A stretch of 11,917 bases of DNA from CAZBRS01 sp964494475 (GTDB lineage Bacteria > Myxococcota_A > UBA9042 > CAZBRS01): contig CAZBRS010000099.1 of the NCBI GenBank assembly GCA_964494475.1, positions 1 to 11,917 on the forward strand, read 5' to 3'. The notes below the pieces were generated by a model. The model saw only the letters and a program-made list of their open reading frames with translations. It was not told the DNA's origin and made no database searches. Position 1 is the stretch's first letter, and every line of letters begins with the position of its first letter. Made by a program: the position numbers and the translations under genes. Of the stretch, positions 5,087 through 11,917 are shown one piece after another.

Positions 5087-7303
5087 ATGCCAGGGCCTCG
5101 CGCCGACGACCGTCCCGGTCTCGACAGCGGAACGAAGTTCGGCGCCGCCATCCTGGCGGTGTGGTCGTTCGCGATCCTGGTCCTGGGGGCGGCCGTGCAC
5201 GTCGCGTACGACGACCTGGCGGCCCCGGTGACGTTGCTCTCCCTCGGCGCCGACGCCGAGGGCCTGGCGGTGCCGGCCTGGGCGTTGCTGCTCTCCTCGG
5301 CCTGGCTGGTGGGCCTCGCGGTCATCGCCCTGGCCACGCGCTCCGGCAACCAGGCGCTCCGCCGCGAGGTGGCCGCNNNNNNNNNNNNNNNNNNNNNNNN
5401 NNNNNNNNNNNNNNNNNNNNNNNNNNNNNNNNNNNNNNNNNNNNNNNNNNNNNNNNNNNNNNNNNNNNNNNNNNNNCCCGACGAGCTGGTCGGCAACCAC
5501 CGCGCGTCGTACGGCCACCTGGTGCACCCCGAAGACCGCGAGCGCGTGGCGCGCGTGCTCCAGAACTCGGTGCGCAACGGCGTGCCCTACCGGCTCACGT
5601 ACCGCATCTCCACGCGGCACGGCGTGGAGCGCCACGTGTTCGAGCAGGGCCGCTGCACGTCGCCCGAGGGCGCCCTGCCGCGCGTGCTCGAGGGGTTCGT
5701 CTCCGACGTGACCGATCGCAAGCGCGCCGAGGCCGAGGTCGAGCGCCGATCGGCCGAGTTCCGCATGCTCTTCGATCAGGCGCCCATGGGCATCTGGCTC
5801 GAAGACTTCTCGATCTGCCGCCGCCGCGTGCTGGCCCTGCGCGAGTCGGGCATCGACGACGTGCGCGCCTGGTTCCTGGCCAACCCCGACGAGGCCTCGC
5901 GACTGGCGGCCACCGTGCGCGTGCTCGACGTGAACGCCGTCACCCTGCGCGACTACCTGGGCGGCCACAAGCCCGACACGTTGATCGAGCCGGGCACCAG
6001 CCTGCAGCCCGGGGGCCTGAAGATCTTCGTCGAGATGCTGGCGGCCACCGCCGACGACCGCGTGCCCTGCCACTTCGAGGGCACGACCGACGTTATCGGG
6101 CGCGACGTGCTGGTGGCGTTCGCCGTGGTGCCAGGTCACGAGGACGACTACGCCCGGGTGCTCGTGTCGGTGCAGGACGTCACCGCCCTCAAGCGCGGCG
6201 AGGCCGATCTCCGTGCCGCCGAGGAGCGTTACCGCGCCCTCTTCGAGCAGGCCCCCGGCGCCATTCTGGTCTTCGACCCCGCGTCGGGCCGCGCCGTCTC
6301 GGCCAACCCGGCCGCCGAGGCGCTGCTCGGGGCGCCGGCCTCCGACATCGCACGCGTGACCTTCCACGATCTCTTCGTCGACCCCGACGACGCCCCCGCC
6401 TCCGACCAGGGCGATCGACTTCAGCGGGTGCTGCGCACCGACGGTCAGCAGTTCGAGGTGCGCCTGCGCTCGCTCGCGGGCCCGCCCCGCGACGTGCTCA
6501 TGAACCTGCGGCGGGTCGAGTACGCGGGCGGCCGCATGCTGCAGGCCGCGTGCCTCGACATCACCGAGCAGAAGAGCGCCCTGCGGCGCCTGGCGGCGTC
6601 GAATCGCCAGCTCGAGGCCACCAACGCCGACCTGCGCCAACTGGCCCACTTCGTGTCGCACGACTTCAGCGAGCCGCTGCGCATGGTGGCGGGCTTCGTC
6701 CAGCTGCTGACCGACCGCGTGGGCCCGGCGCTCGACGAGCGGGGGCGCGAGTACGTGGCCTTCGCCCTCTCGGGCGCCGAGCGCATGGACCGCATGATCG
6801 ACGCCATCCTGCGGTACTCGCGGGTGGGCACGCACGAGGTCACGCCCACCCCCGTCGACCCGGCCAAGGCCTTGCAGAGCGCCTTGCTGAACCTGAGGGG
6901 CGCCCTCGCCGATGCGGGCGGCGAGGTCACGTTCGACGAGCTGCCCCCCGTGCTGGCCGACGAGGGCCTGCTCATCCTGCTGTTCCAGAACCTCGTCTCG
7001 AACGCCCTGAAGTACCGCGCCGACGCCCCGCCGCGCGTGCACGTGAGCGCCAGCCAGACCGCCGACCGCGTCGTCCTGTCGATCCGCGACAACGGCGTGG
7101 GCGTCGCGCCCGAGCACCACGAGCAGATCTTCCAGCTCTTCGGCCGCTCCGACCGGCGCGACGGCGTGCCCGGTTCGGGCATCGGGCTCGCGACCTGCCG
7201 CCGCGTGGCCGAGCGGCTCGGGGGCTCCATCCGCGTCGAGTCCGAGGCGGGACGGGGGGCCACGTTCCTGGTCGAGCTGCCCGCCGCGACGCCCACCTCG
7301 TGA
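5087..7303 (+). CDS. Membrane-bound PAS-domain sensor histidine kinase (internal assembly gap)
   Basis: Numbering counts the gap as 34 residues. Two hydrophobic segments (~17-39 and ~63-84) flank a short periplasmic loop. The N-terminal half of a PAS domain falls in the gap; its second half follows at ~131-215 (HPEDRERV, DVTDRKRAE). A second PAS-like domain covers ~222-385 and a third ~388-507 (DITEQK). A short coiled coil leads into HisKA with the SHDFSEPLR box and phospho-acceptor H525. The ATPase domain has an N box (LFQNLVSNALKY, ~630), G1 DNGVGV (~667) and G2 GSGIGLA (~697). The ATG at 5087 is the only start possible after the in-frame stop at 5051; its ribosome site is weak (CGAG, 7 bases upstream). 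The protein should autophosphorylate in response to an unknown signal. No receiver domain is attached, so a separate regulator is needed; the divergent NtrC-type gene is a candidate. Continuity across the gap is unverified. Confidence 0.9.
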   Translation: MPGPRADDRPGLDSGTKFGAAILAVWSFAILVLGAAVHVAYDDLAAPVTLLSLGADAEGLAVPAWALLLSSAWLVGLAVIALATRSGNQALRREVAXXXXXXXXXXXXXXXXXXXXXXXXXXXXXXXXXXPDELVGNHRASYGHLVHPEDRERVARVLQNSVRNGVPYRLTYRISTRHGVERHVFEQGRCTSPEGALPRVLEGFVSDVTDRKRAEAEVERRSAEFRMLFDQAPMGIWLEDFSICRRRVLALRESGIDDVRAWFLANPDEASRLAATVRVLDVNAVTLRDYLGGHKPDTLIEPGTSLQPGGLKIFVEMLAATADDRVPCHFEGTTDVIGRDVLVAFAVVPGHEDDYARVLVSVQDVTALKRGEADLRAAEERYRALFEQAPGAILVFDPASGRAVSANPAAEALLGAPASDIARVTFHDLFVDPDDAPASDQGDRLQRVLRTDGQQFEVRLRSLAGPPRDVLMNLRRVEYAGGRMLQAACLDITEQKSALRRLAASNRQLEATNADLRQLAHFVSHDFSEPLRMVAGFVQLLTDRVGPALDERGREYVAFALSGAERMDRMIDAILRYSRVGTHEVTPTPVDPAKALQSALLNLRGALADAGGEVTFDELPPVLADEGLLILLFQNLVSNALKYRADAPPRVHVSASQTADRVVLSIRDNGVGVAPEHHEQIFQLFGRSDRRDGVPGSGIGLATCRRVAERLGGSIRVESEAGRGATFLVELPAATPTS
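5377..5476. other. Assembly gap of exactly 100 N
   Basis: A run of 100 N lies inside the sensor kinase gene. One hundred is a common placeholder for a scaffold gap of unknown size. The flanking sequence reads in one frame only if the true gap length leaves remainder 1 on division by three. The missing part should encode the region after TM2 and the first half of a PAS fold. Confidence 0.99.
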
Positions 7304-7317
7304 CAGCCGCTGTCGCG

Positions 7318-7346
7318 TTGACACCGGAACGTTGATTCCCTATGAT
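7318..7346 (+). promoter_or_regulatory. Near-consensus sigma-70 promoter for the ASH-domain lipoprotein operon
   Basis: A perfect -35 TTGACA (7318-7323) and a -10 TATGAT (7341-7346; five of six consensus bases) are separated by 17 bases. The -35 box begins 14 bases after the kinase stop codon. The predicted start near 7353 gives a leader of about 28 bases to the ATG at 7381. This suggests constitutive, fairly strong transcription of the two lipoprotein genes independent of the kinase. Confidence 0.85.
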
Positions 7347-7380
7347 TCGCGCGTGACAAGGCACGCCTGGGAGATCCTTG

Positions 7381-9486
7381 ATGATTCACGCACTTGATCG
7401 GCGGCTGGCCGTCGCGGTCGCCGTGTCCGCGATTTTCTGGGCTTGTGGCAGCAGCGGCGGCGGCGGCCCCGATGAAGAAAAGATCGCCGTCATGGAGCTC
7501 GATCCCGCCGACGGCGTGGGCTTCAGCTACGGATCGGTCGACGTCGGCGGCAGCAAGTCCGAGATCGTGTCGATCATCAACACCGGCAACCAGAGCCTCG
7601 ACCTCACGTCGATCACGCTCGAGTACGAACCGGCCAACCCCGAGCTCGAGTCCACCCCCGACGCCTACGCCATCCAGCTGCAGTTCAACGACGGCGAGGA
7701 GCCCCCGCGCACCGTGGCCCACCAGGGCGCCGGCACCGCCGATCTGGCCGAGGTCTACTACTTCAAGGTGACCGTCACGAACCTGGGCGACGACCTGCCG
7801 CGCTCGGCCAACGTGGTCATCAAGAGCAACGACGACGACACGCCCACCTATCGCCTGCCGGTCACGGCCGTGTCGGGCGTGCCCCGCATCCGCGTCACCC
7901 CCGAGGTGGTCGACTTCCAGCGCGTGGGCGCCAACGACACCCGCACCGAAGACGTCATCGTCCGCAACAACGGCACGGCCGATCTCGTCATCGACCGCTT
8001 CCTGTTCACGGGCGCCGACGTGTTCGCGTTCAAATACGACGCCCTGGGCCTCTCCGTCGTGCCCGACGCCGCCACCCAGAACGGCGTCGACTTCGCCGAG
8101 CCCATCGTCATCCTCGGCGACGACTCCGTCACGCTGCAGTTCGTGTTCTCGCCGCTCTCCGAGCACGCCGCCGACGCCACCTTCGTGCTCTACTCGAACG
8201 ACCCCGACAAGAGCCAGGGGGCGGTCATCCAGCTGCGCGGCAACCAGGAGCTCCCCTGCATCCAGGTCACGCCGCCGCAGATCGACTTCGGCGCGGTGCT
8301 GCCGAGCAACCAGCAGGAGCTCCCCGTCGAAATCTGCGCCTGCGGCACCACCCCGCTCTCTCTCACCGGCATCGAGCTCACCGAAGACCAGTCGGGCGGC
8401 GCCTTCTCGCGCTGGCTCGAGCCGCTCTTCGAGCCCGGCGAAGAGGCGCGGGTCAGCCCCGAGAAGCCCTACGTCCTGAACGGCAACGAGTGCGGCACGG
8501 TCAACGTGCGCTACGCGCCCAGCCAGCTCTCGCCCACAGGCCCCGACGGCAGCGCCATCCCCGACACGGCCGTCCTGCTCATCAACAACGACTCGTTCTA
8601 CTCCAGCCTGCAGGTGCCCGTGCGCGGCGTGGCCACCGAGGTCATCTGCCCCACGGCGGTCATCAGCGTCGAAGAGGGCGAGCAGGTCATCCCGCAGACC
8701 GTGCTGCACCTGCACGGCGACCAGAGCTACTCGCCGAACGGCACCATCGTCTCGTACCAGTGGACGGTCGAGCAGCCCACGGGCTCGGTCAGCTTCCTCA
8801 TCCCCACGGGCACGTTCCCGAACCCCATCTTCGAGGCCAACATCGCGGGCAAGTACGTATTCACCCTCGAGGTCGTCGACTCGACGGGCGTGAAGAGCTG
8901 CTATCCGGCGCGCAAGGAGGTCTACGTCGTGCCCGACGAGGCCATCCACATCGAGCTGCTGTGGGACACCCCCGGCGACCCCGATCCGTCCGACGAAGGC
9001 CCCGCGGCCGGCACCGACATGGACCTGCACTTCGCGCACCCCTTCGCCTCGGGCCCGGACATCGACGGCGACGGCAACCCCGACCCCTGGTTCAGCGACC
9101 CCTACGACGTGTTCTGGTTCAACAAGGGCCCCGACTGGGGCAGCTTCGACCCGTCGATCGACGACGATCCCGGCCTCGACCGCGACGACACCGACGGCGG
9201 CGGGCCCGAGAACGTGAACCTCAACATCCCCGAGGGAGCCCAAGGCGGCCAGTTCACCTACCGCGTGGCCGTGCACTACTGGGACGACAAGAACTTCGGC
9301 GAGAGCTTCGCGACGGTGCGCGTCTACATCTACTCGGCCCTGGTCTTCGAGGTGCCCGACATCAAGATGTACGTCCACGCGCTGTGGGAGGTGTGCACCG
9401 TCGAGTGGCCCTCCACCAAGGTCACGCTCACGCTCGACCAGAACGGTCAATACAAGATCACGCCCAACTACAAGACGCCGCTCTGA
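7381..9486 (+). CDS. Lipoprotein with three ASH-like domains, a PKD domain and a YfaP/DUF2135-like C-terminal domain
   Basis: This complete 701-residue protein starts with a lipoprotein-like signal; the cysteine follows FWA, an unusual lipobox, and is followed by a Ser/Gly linker. ASH/choice-of-anchor-D-like beta-sandwiches lie at ~37-163, ~170-292 (VDFQRVG) and ~293-421 (IDFGAV). A PKD domain at ~423-520 shows SPNGTIVSYQW. The rest (~522-701) has LLWDTPGD around W528 and the acidic motif TDMDLH (D546, D548, H550), resembling YfaP/DUF2135-type domains, plus an EF-loop-like DIDGDGNPD (560-568) and a following Asp-rich stretch that may bind calcium. I preferred the ATG at 7381 over the TTG at 7378 because GGAGA ends 6 bases before the ATG. 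It is probably an envelope or surface structural or adhesion protein; no enzymatic motif is visible. It is co-transcribed with the gene at 9531. Function is inferred from folds only. Confidence 0.93.
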   Translation: MIHALDRRLAVAVAVSAIFWACGSSGGGGPDEEKIAVMELDPADGVGFSYGSVDVGGSKSEIVSIINTGNQSLDLTSITLEYEPANPELESTPDAYAIQLQFNDGEEPPRTVAHQGAGTADLAEVYYFKVTVTNLGDDLPRSANVVIKSNDDDTPTYRLPVTAVSGVPRIRVTPEVVDFQRVGANDTRTEDVIVRNNGTADLVIDRFLFTGADVFAFKYDALGLSVVPDAATQNGVDFAEPIVILGDDSVTLQFVFSPLSEHAADATFVLYSNDPDKSQGAVIQLRGNQELPCIQVTPPQIDFGAVLPSNQQELPVEICACGTTPLSLTGIELTEDQSGGAFSRWLEPLFEPGEEARVSPEKPYVLNGNECGTVNVRYAPSQLSPTGPDGSAIPDTAVLLINNDSFYSSLQVPVRGVATEVICPTAVISVEEGEQVIPQTVLHLHGDQSYSPNGTIVSYQWTVEQPTGSVSFLIPTGTFPNPIFEANIAGKYVFTLEVVDSTGVKSCYPARKEVYVVPDEAIHIELLWDTPGDPDPSDEGPAAGTDMDLHFAHPFASGPDIDGDGNPDPWFSDPYDVFWFNKGPDWGSFDPSIDDDPGLDRDDTDGGGPENVNLNIPEGAQGGQFTYRVAVHYWDDKNFGESFATVRVYIYSALVFEVPDIKMYVHALWEVCTVEWPSTKVTLTLDQNGQYKITPNYKTPL

Positions 9487-9530
9487 ACCCGGAAGGTGCC
9501 GAGGTCCACGAAGAGCAACAGGAGGTTCCC

Positions 9531-11917
9531 ATGCTTCGCCGCTCGACGCTGCTGCTCGCTGCGCTAGCTCTCCTTGCCTGCAGTTCCTCGAAGGGCTTCC
9601 AGGAGGGCAAGGACATCGTGCTCCTGGTCACGCCTTCGGAGGTGCGCTTCGTGGGCGTGCCGCTCGACGGGCAAGACTCTCGCGACGTGCAGTTGAAGCA
9701 CGTGGGCGAAGCCGGCGTGCTCGAGATCGAGAGCGTCACGCTGATCCAGGAGAAGAGCGAGTTCGTCGTCACGAGCCCCGACAAGACCGCCCTGAACCCG
9801 GGTGAGTCCACCACGGTCACCGTGACGTACATGCCCAAGGACACGCTGGGCACGCCCGCCACGCTGCGCATCACCTGCAACGACGTCAACGCCGCGAACG
9901 GCTACGTCGACGTGCCCGTCACCCCGGTCATCTCGGCCGAAGGCATTCGCCTGTTCCCGTCGGTGCTCGACTTCGGCGAGGTCCCGGGCGGCACCAGCCT
10001 CGACCTCACGGTGCTGGCCAAGAACGAGGGCGGCAAGCCCGCCCAGGTCACCGACGTCGAGATGAAGGGTGGCTCCAGCGCCGACTTCACCGTCATCGAC
10101 AAGCCCGCGACCTACCCGCTGCTGATGTCGGGCGACTCCTTCGAGTTCAAGGTGCGCTACACGCCGCTCGACGGCGACGCCGACACCGGCAACGTGGCCG
10201 TGCAGTACACCAAGGACGGCGAATTGGCCGAGCTCGAGGCCACGGCGCTCTGCCAGGGCCGCGAGATCGCACCGAACCTGGTGGTCACCCCGGGCAAGCT
10301 CGACTTCAACAAGAACGAGCTGCAGCAGGACGTGCAGGTCGAGCTCGACAACGAGTACGTGCGCAACCTGATGGTGCAGAACAAGGGCACGTACAAGGCC
10401 GTCCTCGAAGACATCTCCCTGGTCCAGGGCCCGGGCGCGCCCTTCGAGCTCTCGCAGTTCACCCTCGAGGGCTGGGAGGCCGGCACCACGAAAGAGCTCG
10501 CGCCGAACGACAAGATCCAGCTGGTGCTCCACTTCCACCCCACGGTGCAGTGGACGCCCTCGGCGCTGCCCATCGCGCGCGTCATCATCTCGAGCGACGA
10601 CGCCACCAACCCCGACATCGGCGTCGACGTGTTCGGCAAGCTCACCACGCCCGAGATTCACGTCGAGCCCGCCGACACGCTCGACTTCAGCTTCGTGGCG
10701 CAGGGCTACACGGCCGAGCGCGAGGTGACCATCACCAACAAGGGCATGGCCGACCTCGTGGTCAGCGCCATCACCTTCCCGTCGAACCCCACGACCGAGT
10801 TCGCGATCGTCACCGACGAGGGCTTCGGCCCCATCGCCTCGACGCCCACGCCCCACGCCATCGCGTCGGACCAGAGCGTCACCTTCAAGGTGACCTTCAC
10901 CAACAACGGCGCGGCCTCGGGCTCGGTCTTCGGCAAGCTGGCCATCGCGAGCAACGACCCCACGCGCGCCACCGTCGAGCTCAGCCTGCAAGCGTCGCGC
11001 ACCGACCTGCCCGAGTGCAAGGTCGTGCTCGTGCCCGTCAAGGCCAACTTCGGCATCGTGCCCCACGGCGACACCAAAGAGATGACCATGGCCCTGAAGA
11101 ACACGGGGTCGGGCAACTGCACCTTCGTGGGCGCCAAGATCACCGACTGCGGCGGCTTCGCCGGCATGATCACCTCGTGTTCTTCGGCGAACACCACGCT
11201 GAGCAAGTACTACAAGATCACCCAGATGCCCGCGCCCGTGCCCGACGGCCTGAAGCCGGGCGGCATGGTCAGCCTCAAGGTCAAGTACACGCCGCCGACC
11301 GCGGCCAGCCTGTTCGACTTCGAGTTCTATCCGGGCCTGCTCTCGGTCACCTACAAGGAGAGCTACTCGGCCAACGGCACCTTCACGTCGCACGAGATCC
11401 CCACGGGCTGCGCCGCGGGCACCATCCCCGGCACCGGCGGCTCGTGCCAGCCGAACCTCGAGGGCCGCTCGGGCACCTCGCGCATCAGCGTGCTGCCCGA
11501 CCAGATCGACTTCGGCATCGTCACGGTGGGCTGCTACTCGCAGACCTTCAAGGTGGCCATCTACTCGACCGGCACGGCGCCGCTCAACCTGAAGAACGCC
11601 TACCTCGACCCGGCCTGCCCCTCGATCATGGAGTTCAAGGTCAAGGAGTTGCCGCCCATGCCCATGGAGGTCGACCCGAACGCGCCGGTGAGCCTGAAGG
11701 TGGTCTACCACCCGCAGGACCTGGGCGCCGACACGTGCAACCTGATCATCGAGAGCAGCGACTACGCGAGCCCCAAGCTTAAGGTGCCGCTCCACGGCGA
11801 AGGTACGTTCGAGACCGAGCACACCGACGAGTTCACCCAGATCACGGGCCAGAACGTCGACGTGCTCTTCATCATCGACGCTTCGGGCTCCATGAGCGAC
11901 GAGCGCGACATGGTGGC
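9531..11917 (+). CDS. Lipoprotein with six ASH-like domains followed by a VWA domain (partial, C-terminus beyond window)
   Basis: The ATG at 9531 is preceded by GGAGG (9521-9525) at 5-base spacing, and 795 codons are open to the window edge. The lipobox is L-L-A-C17, giving a lipid-anchored protein. Six choice-of-anchor-D/ASH-like units follow: ~30-135, ~140-245 (LDFGEV), ~250-370, ~376-490, ~496-640 (ANFGIV) and ~652-765 (IDFGIV). The last two carry several cysteines that may form disulfides. A VWA domain begins near 773; its MIDAS motif DASGSMS (783-789) is intact, so metal-dependent ligand binding is expected by family analogy. The bulk of the VWA domain lies beyond the edge. It follows the upstream lipoprotein by 44 bases with no terminator between them, so they form an operon and may act in one envelope assembly. 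ASH modules are usually protein-binding spacers; the ligand is unknown. Confidence 0.93.
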   Translation, partial: MLRRSTLLLAALALLACSSSKGFQEGKDIVLLVTPSEVRFVGVPLDGQDSRDVQLKHVGEAGVLEIESVTLIQEKSEFVVTSPDKTALNPGESTTVTVTYMPKDTLGTPATLRITCNDVNAANGYVDVPVTPVISAEGIRLFPSVLDFGEVPGGTSLDLTVLAKNEGGKPAQVTDVEMKGGSSADFTVIDKPATYPLLMSGDSFEFKVRYTPLDGDADTGNVAVQYTKDGELAELEATALCQGREIAPNLVVTPGKLDFNKNELQQDVQVELDNEYVRNLMVQNKGTYKAVLEDISLVQGPGAPFELSQFTLEGWEAGTTKELAPNDKIQLVLHFHPTVQWTPSALPIARVIISSDDATNPDIGVDVFGKLTTPEIHVEPADTLDFSFVAQGYTAEREVTITNKGMADLVVSAITFPSNPTTEFAIVTDEGFGPIASTPTPHAIASDQSVTFKVTFTNNGAASGSVFGKLAIASNDPTRATVELSLQASRTDLPECKVVLVPVKANFGIVPHGDTKEMTMALKNTGSGNCTFVGAKITDCGGFAGMITSCSSANTTLSKYYKITQMPAPVPDGLKPGGMVSLKVKYTPPTAASLFDFEFYPGLLSVTYKESYSANGTFTSHEIPTGCAAGTIPGTGGSCQPNLEGRSGTSRISVLPDQIDFGIVTVGCYSQTFKVAIYSTGTAPLNLKNAYLDPACPSIMEFKVKELPPMPMEVDPNAPVSLKVVYHPQDLGADTCNLIIESSDYASPKLKVPLHGEGTFETEHTDEFTQITGQNVDVLFIIDASGSMSDERDMV

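Noticed and set aside
4805..7324. An 839-codon minus-strand frame opposite the histidine kinase
   Set aside because: It passes through both tRNAs, the terminator and the N gap. It only mirrors the GC-rich codon pattern of the kinase gene.
6445..9450. A 1001-codon minus-strand frame opposite the kinase and the ASH/PKD lipoprotein
   Set aside because: It spans two real genes and a strong plus-strand promoter and shows no domain; it is an antisense shadow.
9564..11822. A 752-codon minus-strand frame opposite the VWA lipoprotein
   Set aside because: It is low in motif content and mirrors the plus-strand gene, which has a ribosome site, lipobox, ASH repeats and MIDAS.

Overview
The window is GC-rich bacterial DNA with strong G/C at third codon positions. 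It encodes three very large lipoproteins built from secreted-protein repeat modules: MopE-type Asp/Cys repeats, choice-of-anchor-D (ASH) beta-sandwiches, PKD and VWA. With a PAS histidine kinase and a sigma-54 activator alongside, this mix is typical of Myxococcota and related 'deltaproteobacterial' lineages. That assignment rests on gene content only. A run of exactly 100 N at 5377-5476 shows this is a scaffolded draft or metagenome assembly.

Layout. Positions 1-3121 (minus strand) hold a Cys/Asp-rich lipoprotein that runs off the left edge; at least 1040 residues are visible, with a predicted seven-repeat propeller set inside a series of MopE-type repeats. Positions 3180-4598 (minus) hold a complete NtrC-type response regulator starting at GTG, with its own promoter just upstream. 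Positions 4599-5086 are a non-protein-coding hub: the regulator's promoter, a divergent near-consensus sigma-70 promoter, tRNA-Val(UAC), tRNA-Asp(GUC), a strong Rho-independent terminator and a short tandem duplication of the terminator tail. Positions 5087-7303 (plus) hold a membrane PAS sensor histidine kinase interrupted by the assembly gap. Positions 7318-7346 carry another near-consensus promoter driving two lipoprotein genes: 7381-9486 (three ASH-like domains, PKD, and a C-terminal domain resembling DUF2135/YfaP) and 9531 to the right edge (six ASH-like domains, then the start of a VWA domain with its MIDAS motif).

How the genes may work together. The regulator and kinase point away from each other across the tRNA pair and could be a split two-component system, but nothing in the sequence proves they are partners. 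The two right-hand lipoproteins are very likely co-transcribed (44-base spacer, no terminator, shared ASH architecture) and probably sit together in the envelope or on the cell surface. The left-hand lipoprotein follows the regulator on the same strand by 58 bases and may be co-transcribed with it or use a weak promoter overlapping the regulator's stop codon.

The two genes that run off the edges, and the GTG start of the regulator, are easily missed. In contrast, several very long open frames antisense to the real genes are artefacts of GC-rich codon use. The least ordinary items are the propeller nested within a MopE repeat and the ASH/PKD plus ASH/VWA lipoprotein pair. I found no CRISPR array, insertion sequence, phage gene or toxin-antitoxin pair.
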